This document shows, piece after piece, positions 6,463 through 14,242 of a stretch of DNA of 20,257 nt. Made by a program: the position numbers and the translations under genes. How positions within the stretch are numbered: position 1 is the stretch's first letter; every line of letters starts with the position of its first letter. Location: contig CAZPLZ010000044.1 of assembly GCA_964587525.1 (NCBI GenBank), positions 1-20,257 of the forward strand, in the 5' to 3' direction. Origin of the DNA: CAZPLZ01 sp964587525. Lineage in GTDB: Bacteria; Oederibacteriota; CAKKQC01. The notes under the pieces are model-generated. The model did not search any database and was not told the origin of the DNA. It saw only the letters and a program-made list of their open reading frames with translations.

Positions 6463-6756
6463 ATGGCTGGATTGTCAACGCAGGAAATCGAGCAGCGGCT
6501 CAAAGCGCTGCCGGGCTGGTCCCTGACGCCGGAGGGGATCCAGAAAACCTACCGCCAGGCGAACTTCAGGGCGGCGGTGGCGTTGGTGAACTATGTGGCG
6601 GAGCTGGCCGAAGCCATGGATCATCATCCGGATATCCTGATTCACGGGTATCGCCGGGTCACGTTCACCATTATGACGCACAGCGAGAAAGCCGTCACGG
6701 AAAAGGACTTCACCCTCGCCTCTCAGATCGAACAGCTCGGCGGCCCCCACCAGTAG
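6463..6756 (+). CDS. 4a-hydroxytetrahydrobiopterin dehydratase (pterin-4a-carbinolamine dehydratase)
   Basis: A 97-residue protein of normal PCD size from ATG 6463. The active-site signature is present: His54-His55-Pro-Asp (DHHPDI), then a Tyr-x-x-Val strand, and TH at 72-73 followed by SEKAVTEKDF. These match the catalytic histidines of the family. It dehydrates the 4a-carbinolamine formed when aromatic amino acid hydroxylases oxidise tetrahydropterin, and in bacteria without such a hydroxylase it may serve molybdopterin or other pterin metabolism. No hydroxylase lies nearby. The frame extends upstream to a GTG at 6358, but that stretch is hairpin repeat. The gene is divergent from kdsA and its stop abuts the stop of the convergent deacetylase gene. 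It looks unrelated to its neighbours. Confidence 0.93.
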   Translation: MAGLSTQEIEQRLKALPGWSLTPEGIQKTYRQANFRAAVALVNYVAELAEAMDHHPDILIHGYRRVTFTIMTHSEKAVTEKDFTLASQIEQLGGPHQ

Positions 6757-7989
6757 TCAGTCTTTACGGCCGGTGCTACCGGTCGTCTCGGGGGAGGGAC
6801 AAAAGCGCTTTCGCCACCAGGCCGCGGCGTCTCTGGCCAGCAACATGCACGCTGAACTGTCCTTCGCGAGGTGTTCCACCAGTTTCCGATAGGCCCTGAA
6901 TGCGCCAGGTTTCAGGGAAATCCACTTCACGGGGTGCGTCAGCACCACGGCTAGCCCGCCGACGTTTCTGATCCACTCCAATTTGGCCAGTTGGATGCGA
7001 GAAATTTCTTCTTCGTGGTCGCCCACGAGGCAGCTAATATAGTGATCCTCAGGAATGCTGATCGGAAGTTCGACCACGTCTTCACGGAAGAATGGAAATA
7101 CGGTGCAACATCCTTCACGGCGATAAGGCGAGAAGAACTCGGGAGCCGTGTCCCGCGCACTGGAGTCATACCTGAACGCCCCGGTGAGCCCCTGATAGAG
7201 CTGTGAGGGGCGCAGATAAAAGGGGCTGCGGAAACCTTGGACGGCAAACCGGGTCAGCAGGGCTTGATGTTCTTCGATCAACGTTTTCAGCCAGGCCGGT
7301 GGAAGGTAGGCGATGCGATAATCGTGGCGAACGCCTTGCCAAGCGATTTCATGTCCCCGCCGGGCCAGTTCTTCGAGCACAGGCCCCGCTACCTGGATGT
7401 GTTCCGAGCAGAAGTGCCAGCTTGAGCGCAACCCGTGGGCCTCCTCAAGTTCCGCGAACTGTTTCCAGTAACCCTGGCGGTAGACTTCTGGTGCGTCCAG
7501 ATCGTGCGAGAGCACTGCCGCATAGGTTTTTCCCTCCGGCCAGAACGGCTCGGGAGTCCCGGCCACACCGGCTCGCTGTGCGGCGTTCCACACCAGGGCG
7601 CGCAATTCCTCCACACAGGGTTCAACGGGCCAGCGAGGAAAGGTGAGAGATGTCCCTAGCCGTCGCCTGACTGATAAGCGAAGGAGCATCTCACGCAGGC
7701 GCTCCGGGATCCAGGCCGACTCAAATGGCAGGTAGGAATGCAGGGGACGCCGGCGGGGGAAATGAGCTTCACTGGCTAGGCGGGCGATCACCCGCTCTGG
7801 GTCGAATGAAAAGCGCGTGACGCCGGCTTCGAGCTCTACGACGCCTTTTGCCAAGTCAGCGAAGCTTGCCGGCTCACGCGGTTCGGTGTAGATGCCGGGT
7901 CCATCCGGGTGCCCATTCCAAACCTGAAACGAAAGCGGGGAAGCGGGAGTGTAGAAGGCACGTAGCAGCGCGGGGTGCGGCGGGCTCAT
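6757..7989 (-). CDS. NodB-like polysaccharide deacetylase family protein
   Basis: A 410-residue protein from ATG 7987-7989, without a signal peptide, so probably cytoplasmic. CE4/NodB motifs can be followed: SHDLDAP (161-167, equivalent to TFDDG), RGHEIAWQGVRHD (211-223), GFRSPFYLR (252-260) and LTHP (350-353). In the second motif the first metal His of the usual H-x-x-x-H is Gln218, while His222 is kept, so catalysis may be altered. Residues 1-150 form an extra N-terminal region I cannot assign. It precedes no gene but follows the methyltransferase (14 bp gap) and epimerase genes in one minus-strand unit, consistent with N-deacetylation of a nucleotide- or lipid-linked sugar for a surface glycan. 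The substrate is unknown. Confidence 0.8.
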   Translation of the reverse strand: MSPPHPALLRAFYTPASPLSFQVWNGHPDGPGIYTEPREPASFADLAKGVVELEAGVTRFSFDPERVIARLASEAHFPRRRPLHSYLPFESAWIPERLREMLLRLSVRRRLGTSLTFPRWPVEPCVEELRALVWNAAQRAGVAGTPEPFWPEGKTYAAVLSHDLDAPEVYRQGYWKQFAELEEAHGLRSSWHFCSEHIQVAGPVLEELARRGHEIAWQGVRHDYRIAYLPPAWLKTLIEEHQALLTRFAVQGFRSPFYLRPSQLYQGLTGAFRYDSSARDTAPEFFSPYRREGCCTVFPFFREDVVELPISIPEDHYISCLVGDHEEEISRIQLAKLEWIRNVGGLAVVLTHPVKWISLKPGAFRAYRKLVEHLAKDSSACMLLARDAAAWWRKRFCPSPETTGSTGRKD

Positions 7990-8003
7990 CCGCTGCGCTC
8001 CTT

Positions 8004-8660
8004 TTAAACCTTCTCGCCTACGGCCAGCAGTGAGCGGCCGACCGGAGGTCCAGTCAGGCGATCAAGGAGCCGAGCCACCGGCACCGCGAGGTCGCGCATG
8101 CGGTACGTGGAATGTGGAACGGCTCGCCGTTTAAGTACCTGGCTGTCCCACCACCAGGCCAGGGCGCCGAGGAGGTTCACGTACTTAAGCTCAAGAATTT
8201 GCAATCCGCATGCCGCAAGCAGGGAATCCAGGTCGGCCCGGCTGTAGCGGTGCTGCAACACCGCATGGTCCAGCGCTCCGGTCAACTCCGGCAGCGCGGC
8301 CGCGAGGATCACCACTCGTCCCCGTGGCTGCAAGATGGCCGCAGCCTGCTGAAGAGCCAGGCGGCCATCTTCGACCATCTCAAGGCAGTTCACAAAGAGC
8401 ACGGTGGAAAGATTCAGTTCACGCAAAGCGAGAAACTCTGGCTGCTGCACATCCATCTGACGGATCTCCACCGCCGCCCGCCCGGCGAATCTCACTTTGG
8501 CTCGCTCCACGCAGGCGGGGTCCCAGTCTACACCGGTAAGCAGCTCGCGGCCTTCAATCTGTTCCATGAGAAATCCCGTTCCGCAACCGACTTCGAGGAC
8601 GCGGGGGCCAAGATAGGGGCTGATGAGATCGCACTTCCAGCGATAGTACCGCCGCATCAC
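8004..8660 (-). CDS. Class I SAM-dependent methyltransferase
   Basis: A 218-residue Rossmann methyltransferase with motif I VLEVGCGTG at residues 21-29, an acidic residue at the end of strand 2 (VDWD) and a VLFVNCLEMVEDG segment in the motif IV region. The start is GTG 8658-8660 or the adjacent ATG 8655-8657. The frame stays open upstream to the end of the epimerase gene and reads plausibly like the N-terminal helix of related enzymes, but it offers only an ATA at 8703-8705. It lies between the epimerase and the deacetylase genes. Its context suggests O- or N-methylation of a sugar, but the acceptor cannot be inferred. Confidence 0.85.
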   Translation of the reverse strand: MMRRYYRWKCDLISPYLGPRVLEVGCGTGFLMEQIEGRELLTGVDWDPACVERAKVRFAGRAAVEIRQMDVQQPEFLALRELNLSTVLFVNCLEMVEDGRLALQQAAAILQPRGRVVILAAALPELTGALDHAVLQHRYSRADLDSLLAACGLQILELKYVNLLGALAWWWDSQVLKRRAVPHSTYRMRDLAVPVARLLDRLTGPPVGRSLLAVGEKV

Positions 8661-8701
8661 CTCGATGGCGACGGTATCCTCGACGATGGACTTAAAGGGC
8701 C

Positions 8702-9865
8702 TTATGACTGCACGAGGCCGGCCTGCCGCAAGGTCCGTTCGGCCTCTGTGAAATACTCGTTCAGCGGGCCCAGGCTTCGGATCCAGCCCGCAAATCTCCT
8801 AAGGCCCTCGCGCAGCGAAATCGCCGGCGTGAAACCCAATCTGGCTAGCTTTGCCGGATCAAGATACAAGTCACGCACGTCTCCGGGACGAAAGGAGCGG
8901 ATCTCCGGCTGCACTGAAGTCGCGCAGAGTTCGTTCAGCAAACTCGCCACCTCAAGGATAGACTTAGGGTGGCCGGTTCCCACGTTGAAGATCTGACCAT
9001 CGGTCTCGGTCAATCCAGCCACGAGCAGGTTGGCACGAGCCACATCTTCAACGTAAATGAAGTCCCGAAGCTGCCGCCCGTCCTCGTACACCACGGGCGG
9101 CTTGCCGCAGAGTTGAAGGGTCGCAAAGATGGACGTCACGCCTGTGTAGGGATTGAACACCGATTGCCTGGGCCCGTACGTGACGGCGTATCGCAGCACG
9201 ACTGTGGGAATTCCGAATTGTTTTCCCAGGCGAAGGCTGATCTCCTCCTCCTTCCGTTTTGAGAGTGCGTACGGAGTCTGTCCGTTTGCGACCGCCTCCT
9301 CGGGTGTAGCCAGGGCCGTGACGGCCTCGCCGCACACGCGACACCGGTGGGTGAAGAGCCCGCTCTTCAGATCCTCGGACTTCCGGTGGGCGGCAGGCTG
9401 CATGGTGCCGTGGAGGCGGCACCGGTAGATCCCCTCGCCGTACACCGCCTGGGAGGAAGCCACCACCACCTTTTGGCAACTGCCGTTAGCGCTAAGCGCT
9501 TCGAACAGCCTGGCAGTCCCGGTCACGTTCACATCCTGGTAGAGCGAACCCTTCGGGGTGAATCCGCCAAACGCTGCCTGATGAAAAACTACCTGGACCC
9601 CCTCAACCGCTTGCTTCACATCACTTAAGGAGCGGATATCGCCATGAAGGAATCTCGCGTTGGCAGAAACCCACACCGGTTTTCCGTCAGGGTGGGATTG
9701 GGCATCGAGATTGTCCAGCACGGTCACTTCTGCACCTGCTGCGAGAAGTTGATCCACGATGTGGGAACCGACCAACCCAGCCCCTCCCGTGACCAGCGTC
9801 CTGACCCCTCGCCACGCGCTCACGGCCAGACTTTCCTTAAATGGAGCATGGCTGTCCCGCTGCAT
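8702..9865 (-). CDS. NAD-dependent nucleotide-sugar epimerase, WbiB / dTDP-L-rhamnose 4-epimerase-like
   Basis: An extended short-chain dehydrogenase/reductase of 387 residues. TGGAGLVGSH (26-35) is the dinucleotide-binding loop, Asp51 ends strand 2 as in NAD-using members, and Ser138 with Tyr199-x-x-x-Lys203 forms the catalytic set. Between them an insert carries Cys149-x-x-His152 and Cys175-x-x-Cys178, a likely zinc site. This insert, the following RYAVTYGPRQS and the NPYTG segment recall the family that includes WbiB, which epimerises dTDP-L-rhamnose to dTDP-6-deoxy-L-talose. The substrate assignment is inferred from remembered family sequences. About 20 extra residues precede the core. 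It is the first gene of the epimerase-methyltransferase-deacetylase unit. Confidence 0.88.
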   Translation of the reverse strand: MQRDSHAPFKESLAVSAWRGVRTLVTGGAGLVGSHIVDQLLAAGAEVTVLDNLDAQSHPDGKPVWVSANARFLHGDIRSLSDVKQAVEGVQVVFHQAAFGGFTPKGSLYQDVNVTGTARLFEALSANGSCQKVVVASSQAVYGEGIYRCRLHGTMQPAAHRKSEDLKSGLFTHRCRVCGEAVTALATPEEAVANGQTPYALSKRKEEEISLRLGKQFGIPTVVLRYAVTYGPRQSVFNPYTGVTSIFATLQLCGKPPVVYEDGRQLRDFIYVEDVARANLLVAGLTETDGQIFNVGTGHPKSILEVASLLNELCATSVQPEIRSFRPGDVRDLYLDPAKLARLGFTPAISLREGLRRFAGWIRSLGPLNEYFTEAERTLRQAGLVQS

Positions 9866-9941
9866 TGTCTCTCATCATAATTGCATGTTACACTACGGCG
9901 GTCATCTGGCGTTTACATCCATCCGGGAATGAGTACGTGCG
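9866..9941. other. Divergent intergenic region between the epimerase and membrane-protein genes
   Basis: These 76 bases separate two divergent transcription units, so both promoters should lie here. On the minus strand TATGAT (9874-9879) would start transcription about 2 nt before the epimerase ATG. On the plus strand TGTTACACT (9886-9894) is a possible extended -10, with transcription starting near 9900. Neither has a clear -35 hexamer. No hairpin terminator or repeat is seen. Confidence 0.35.
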
Positions 9942-11261
9942 ATGAAACTGAACACCCTGTTTGTGTGGATTCTCTGGGCGCTGATGGTTCTTGCCGCGCT
10001 CACCTATGTTGCGGAGCGCACTGACCCGATACCGCTGGGAGAGGATTGGGAACCCCTTCCCGTGGTTGTGGGCCACCGTGCCGTTTCCGCCGCGTGGATG
10101 TGGGAGTTGGACTACGAGTGGCGCGAGCCCATCCCGAGACTCGCCATCGTGGCTTTGATCCGGCTGAGCGGATTCGATTTTCGCGCGCCCCGGTTTTGCA
10201 GCGTGCTTCTCCTTGGCCTGGCAGCCTTCGCCCTGATTCGGGCCGCTGGACAGTTGCGTGGATTCACCCGCGTCACCGACGCCTTCTTTCCGCTGGTCCT
10301 CCTGCACTGGGGACAGTCGCGGCCTTTGCTGCAGATTATGTTCCTCGATTACGTGCTGACCATCGCCTTGGCTGTCGGCGTGCTGCTGGTCATGCTCAAG
10401 CATCCGGGAGGACCTCCGCTCCGCGCCGGCCTGTTGGCGGCCTTATGTCTGCTCGGCCTGCCGCTCTGTGGCGCGGTTGGGGTTGCCGTGGCGCCTCCCC
10501 TCATCCTGTGGCTGGGTTACGCCGGGGTCCGGCGCCTTAGGTCTTCGGAGCCGGGCGGGAGGCGCGACGGGGCATGGCTGCTTTCGCTGGCCGCGCTCGC
10601 GGTTGGCCTGCTCGGGTTGTACTTTGCAGGCTACCGGTGGCCCCCCGAAGCCCCCCGAGCCCCTAGCCTAGTGGCGGCGCTTACCACCGCGGCGCAGTTT
10701 CTGGGCATGAGCATCGGCCCGTTCGGCCAGGCCGGCTGGCCGTACTCGGCGTTCGGCGTGATCCTCCTGTCCCTGGCTGGTGCCGCAGCCTTGCTAGCCG
10801 TCTGGCGGGAGCGCCCGCAGGAGCGCGTACGCACCGCGGGGCTTTTGTTGTTCGTGGTCTCCTGTTGGTTGCTGGCCTTAAGCGTGGGGATCGGACGCTC
10901 GGGGTTCGGGGAGGAGATCGGGTTCATGGACCGGTATATCACTTCCTCCACCCTCATCCTGTGCGTCCTGTATCTCATCTGGGACATGGCCGGGACGCCG
11001 CGGACAGGCCGTGTGATCCAGTTCTTCCTGTTCGGTCTCATGCTTGCCTTGCTTCCGTACAATGCCCGCATTGGTCTTGGCAAGAGGAATACGCTCGCCC
11101 TGCGGGAGAAGGCGTTGATGAAGGATGTGCGTGCGGGTCTTACGCCCAAGGAGGTGGCCGCCCGTCACTGGCATTACTTTTATCGAAGCGAAGGGAAATT
11201 TTCTAGGTTTTTAGACATGATGCGCCAGGCTCAGATCGGACCCTACAGGAAGGAAGGATGA
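9942..11261 (+). CDS. Multi-pass membrane protein, GT-C-like, paralogue A
   Basis: A 439-residue protein with about ten hydrophobic helices (roughly 5-24, 83-101, 134-152, 162-196, 211-229, 268-287, 298-315, 332-350, 357-373). The first extracytoplasmic loop holds acidic Glu34-Asp35-Trp (GEDWE), and a Gly-Arg motif with FMDRY lies near 318-332. An acidic motif after helix 1 and a charged RY motif are common in GT-C glycosyltransferases and related polysaccharide membrane proteins, so transfer or handling of lipid-linked sugars is a reasonable guess, not an identification. The C-terminal 60 residues are hydrophilic. It is closely similar along its whole length to the protein encoded at 12214-13536. 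Its stop overlaps the WD40 gene start as ATGA. Confidence 0.9.
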   Translation: MKLNTLFVWILWALMVLAALTYVAERTDPIPLGEDWEPLPVVVGHRAVSAAWMWELDYEWREPIPRLAIVALIRLSGFDFRAPRFCSVLLLGLAAFALIRAAGQLRGFTRVTDAFFPLVLLHWGQSRPLLQIMFLDYVLTIALAVGVLLVMLKHPGGPPLRAGLLAALCLLGLPLCGAVGVAVAPPLILWLGYAGVRRLRSSEPGGRRDGAWLLSLAALAVGLLGLYFAGYRWPPEAPRAPSLVAALTTAAQFLGMSIGPFGQAGWPYSAFGVILLSLAGAAALLAVWRERPQERVRTAGLLLFVVSCWLLALSVGIGRSGFGEEIGFMDRYITSSTLILCVLYLIWDMAGTPRTGRVIQFFLFGLMLALLPYNARIGLGKRNTLALREKALMKDVRAGLTPKEVAARHWHYFYRSEGKFSRFLDMMRQAQIGPYRKEG

Positions 11262-12229
11262 GAAGGTCTGCGCTGGTCCTGGTGACTCTGCTGGCCTCGT
11301 TAGGCCGCGGTGGCCTAACGGGGCTGGCCATGGCCGGCCCGGAGGCCGGGCAGGAAGTGGCCATCTTGACGGGACATAAAGACTGGGTTCGGACTGTGGC
11401 CTTTGGAGCTGACCAGACCCTCCTTGCCTCGGCAGGTGACGATCGCACGGTGAAACTCTGGGATGCCGGATCAGGCCGTCTGCTGGTCACGCTGAAGGGT
11501 CACCGTGACGTGATCACCTCTGTGGCCTTCGCCAAGGATGGCAGCCTCCTCGCCTCTGCGAGCTGGGATCAAACGGCTAGGTTGTGGGACGTCAAATCTA
11601 GAACACTCCGGCGCGTCATCAACACGCAACAGGGCGAGGTGGGTTCTGTGGCCCTCTCTCCGGACGGAAAAACACTCGCCACGGGGGGCTGGAACGGCTT
11701 GATCAAACTCTGGGAGACCGAATCGGGGACAGAGCGAGCCTTCCTGCCGTGGCATATCGGCGAGGTGCGCGCCCTCGCGTTCTCCCCGGATGGAAAGACG
11801 CTGGCATCGGGCTGCTGCGATTGGTACGTGAGTCTCTGGGACGTGGTGACCCTCCGGGCCCGGACCCGATTGAAGGGACACAAGGCCGTCGTCACTTCCG
11901 TCGCATTTTCGCCAGACGGGAAACTCCTGGCAACCAGCAGCTGGGATCGTCATGTGAGGATCTGGGACGTGGCCTTAAGGCAAGTGCGCTTGGCGATTGA
12001 ACCACACGAGGATGTCGTCACCTCGGTCGCTTTCTCTCCTGACGGCCGGCTGCTTGCAACCGGAAGCTGGGACAAGAACGTCAGGTTGTGGGAGACGGAC
12101 ACGGGCAAGTTGAGAGCCACGTTGCGAGGTCACACCAAGCCTGTATCCTCTGTGGCCTTTTCCTCCGATGGCAGGGTGCTCGCCTCCGGCAGTTGGGACC
12201 GGTCGGTACGCCTGTGGCGAATCCCTTAA
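11258..12229 (+). CDS. Secreted seven-bladed WD40 beta-propeller protein
   Basis: A 323-residue protein with a signal peptide (two Arg, hydrophobic core 5-24, likely cleavage after Ala-Met-Ala near 26), so it should be periplasmic or surface-exposed. Seven WD40 repeats follow, each ending in the Lys/Arg-x-Trp-Asp/Glu signature with Trp at 68, 110, 152, 194, 236, 278 and 320: exactly 42 residues each time, without one insertion or deletion. Blades 2, 5, 6 and 7 share an SWD turn. Seven blades make a closed propeller, a protein-binding scaffold rather than an enzyme. It overlaps the upstream membrane-protein gene by 4 bp and the downstream paralogue by 16 bp, so all three are likely co-translated and may form a complex. 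The function is unknown. Confidence 0.93.
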   Translation: MRRSALVLVTLLASLGRGGLTGLAMAGPEAGQEVAILTGHKDWVRTVAFGADQTLLASAGDDRTVKLWDAGSGRLLVTLKGHRDVITSVAFAKDGSLLASASWDQTARLWDVKSRTLRRVINTQQGEVGSVALSPDGKTLATGGWNGLIKLWETESGTERAFLPWHIGEVRALAFSPDGKTLASGCCDWYVSLWDVVTLRARTRLKGHKAVVTSVAFSPDGKLLATSSWDRHVRIWDVALRQVRLAIEPHEDVVTSVAFSPDGRLLATGSWDKNVRLWETDTGKLRATLRGHTKPVSSVAFSSDGRVLASGSWDRSVRLWRIP

Positions 12230-13536
12230 GCTCGCGTCTGTTCGTCTGGAGCGTGTGGGCGGTCATGCTCTACCTCGCGCTGACCTTTGTCGCCAAATAC
12301 GCTGGCCAGATTCCATACGGCGATGACTATAATGACATCGCGGTGTACGCCGGCGCACAGCCGGTCTCCCTGGCCTGGCTCTGGGAGCAGGATTACGAAT
12401 GGCGCGAGGCCTTGCCCAAACTCATCTTCGTGCTGCTGGGCAAACTCTCCGGTTTTGACCTGCGCGTGCCCCTCTTCTTCAACGCTCTCCTTTTGGGTTT
12501 GCTCGCCTTTGCGTTGATCCGCGGCGCCGAGCAGCTGCGCGGCTTCCCACGATTCACCGACGCCTTTTTTCCTCTGGCCCTTCTTAACTGGGGACATACC
12601 CGGCCGTTGTTGCACAACCACTATCTCATTTATGCCGTCAGTGTGGCTCTGCTGATCGCCGTGTTGCTGGTCATCGTAAGACACCCCGAGGGGCCTTCAC
12701 TCCCCGCTGGGCTGTCCGCGGCCTTATGCCTGATCGGCCTGCCCCTCTGCGGCGCGATCGGGGTTGCCGTGACCCCTCCTCTCATTCTGTGGCTGGGCTA
12801 CGCCGGGGCGCGCCGCCTTAAGCGCGGCGATCCGCTTGGGAAACGCGACGGCGCATGGCTGCTTTCGCTGGCGGCACTTGCGGCTGGCTTCCTCGGATTG
12901 TACTTCGCAGGCTATCAGCGGCCTCCGGAATTTCCCCACAGCCCCGGAGTGGCGGCTGCGCTCACCACCGGGGCCAAGTTTCTGAGCATGAGTATCGGCC
13001 CGTTTGGCCGGGTGAGCTGGCCGTTCTCGGCGGTTGGGGTGATGGCCCTGTCTCTGGTTGGCATCGCAGCCTTGCTCGCTGCTTGGCGGGAGCGCCCGCA
13101 GGAGCGCGTGCGCACTGTGGGGTTGCTGCTCTTCATCGGAGCCATGGGAACACTGGCTTTCAGCGTGGGGATCGGCCGCTCGGGAGTTCGAGAGGATTAC
13201 GGGTTCATGGATCAGTACGTCACGGGAGCTGTGCCGGTCTTATGTCTCCTCTACCTCATCTGGGATGTCGCTGGGGCGCCACGCGCAGGCCGTGCGATCC
13301 AGATTTTCCTGTTCAGCCTCATGCTGGTTTTGCTCCCGTATAACGCCCGCCGAGGTCTGGGGATGGGAAATGCGCTTGCAGAGCGAAAACAGGCGCTGAT
13401 GGAGGACGTGCGCGCGGGCCTTCAGCCCAAGGAACTGGCTGCCCGCCACTGGCCGAAATTTACCTGCCGGGAAGCCAGGATGGCCAGGCAACTCGAACTG
13501 ATGCGTCACGCCCGGTACGGGCTGTACAAACATTGA
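12214..13536 (+). CDS. Multi-pass membrane protein, GT-C-like, paralogue B
   Basis: A 440-residue paralogue of the protein encoded at 9942-11261. It aligns from end to end, including the acidic loop motif (Gly36-Asp37-Asp38-Tyr), the helix pattern and the hydrophilic C-terminus. GTG 12214-12216 gives an N-terminus collinear with paralogue A. The frame is open further back to 12088, but that stretch is WD40 coding sequence in another frame. The FMDRY motif of paralogue A reads FMDQY here, a charge-removing change at a conserved spot. The central region is more alike than the ends, and long runs agree at DNA level. It overlaps the WD40 gene by 16 bp and is followed after 18 bp by a methyltransferase gene. 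Confidence 0.9.
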   Translation: MANPLSSRLFVWSVWAVMLYLALTFVAKYAGQIPYGDDYNDIAVYAGAQPVSLAWLWEQDYEWREALPKLIFVLLGKLSGFDLRVPLFFNALLLGLLAFALIRGAEQLRGFPRFTDAFFPLALLNWGHTRPLLHNHYLIYAVSVALLIAVLLVIVRHPEGPSLPAGLSAALCLIGLPLCGAIGVAVTPPLILWLGYAGARRLKRGDPLGKRDGAWLLSLAALAAGFLGLYFAGYQRPPEFPHSPGVAAALTTGAKFLSMSIGPFGRVSWPFSAVGVMALSLVGIAALLAAWRERPQERVRTVGLLLFIGAMGTLAFSVGIGRSGVREDYGFMDQYVTGAVPVLCLLYLIWDVAGAPRAGRAIQIFLFSLMLVLLPYNARRGLGMGNALAERKQALMEDVRAGLQPKELAARHWPKFTCREARMARQLELMRHARYGLYKH

Positions 13537-13554
13537 GCGTCTGTTAAGCCGTAG

Positions 13555-14241
13555 ATGGACGAGCATCTCTTCGATCTAAGCGAAGCCTACGATGTGCAAC
13601 TTGCACGGGGCCTTCAGCTCTCGGGCGAGGACAAGAATTTTTTCATCGCTGGGCGTGTCCGCGAGCTTCAGCGCAGGCTCCCCCAGGGCTTCACTCCCCA
13701 CCGCATCCTCGATTTCGGGTGCGGCACCGGCGACACGACGCGCCACCTGGCTGGGGCGTTTCCTGAAGCTGAGGTCTTCGGCCTCGACACCGCGGAAAAG
13801 GTGCTCGCCCACGCGCAACAGACCCACGGCTCGCCCAAAATCTCGTTCGGCCTGATCCGGGACTTTAAGCCCGCCGAGGCATTCGACCTCTGTTACGTCA
13901 ACGGTGTCTTCCATCACATCCACCCGCAACGAAGGCTTGAGGCTGCGGCTTGGATTCGCGGGGCGCTTCAAGGGGGTGCATATCTGGCGCTGTTTGAAAA
14001 CAATCCATGGAATCCGGGGACCCGGTGGGTGATGAGCCGCATCCCATTTGACCGGGACGCGCAGCCGTTGAGCCCTCCCGAGGCTCGGCGCCTTCTTATT
14101 GAAGTTGGTTTTCCGCGTTGCGCCCCGACCCGCTTCCTGTTCTATTTCCCGCGCCCGCTGAAGTTCTTGCGGTTCAGCGAGCCTTGGCTGGCGAACTTGC
14201 CGCTCGGCGCGCAGTACTTCATTCTCGCTACAAAGGCATGA
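13555..14241 (+). CDS. Class I SAM-dependent methyltransferase of the glycan-cluster type
   Basis: A 228-residue protein from ATG 13555. Motif I ILDFGCGTG is at residues 51-59 and an acidic residue (GLDT) ends strand 2. The segment ENNPWNPGTRWVMSR with following IPFDRDAQPLSP matches a subgroup commonly found beside glycosyltransferases, where Asn-Pro-x-Asn-Pro and PFD motifs are conserved. The acceptor is unknown; a sugar hydroxyl or amine is inferred from context. The gene follows paralogue B by 18 bp and is probably the last of this plus-strand unit, converging on the VapC gene with a 1-bp gap and no evident terminator hairpin. Confidence 0.87.
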   Translation: MDEHLFDLSEAYDVQLARGLQLSGEDKNFFIAGRVRELQRRLPQGFTPHRILDFGCGTGDTTRHLAGAFPEAEVFGLDTAEKVLAHAQQTHGSPKISFGLIRDFKPAEAFDLCYVNGVFHHIHPQRRLEAAAWIRGALQGGAYLALFENNPWNPGTRWVMSRIPFDRDAQPLSPPEARRLLIEVGFPRCAPTRFLFYFPRPLKFLRFSEPWLANLPLGAQYFILATKA

Positions 14242-14242
14242 G

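Noticed and set aside
9888..10403. Minus-strand frame of 171 codons upstream of the epimerase
   Set aside because: Antisense to membrane paralogue A. The equivalent antisense frame also appears opposite paralogue B, as expected from their shared DNA.
12088..12213. Upstream extension of membrane paralogue B
   Set aside because: It lies in the WD40 coding region in another frame. Paralogue A aligns from GTG 12214 onwards.
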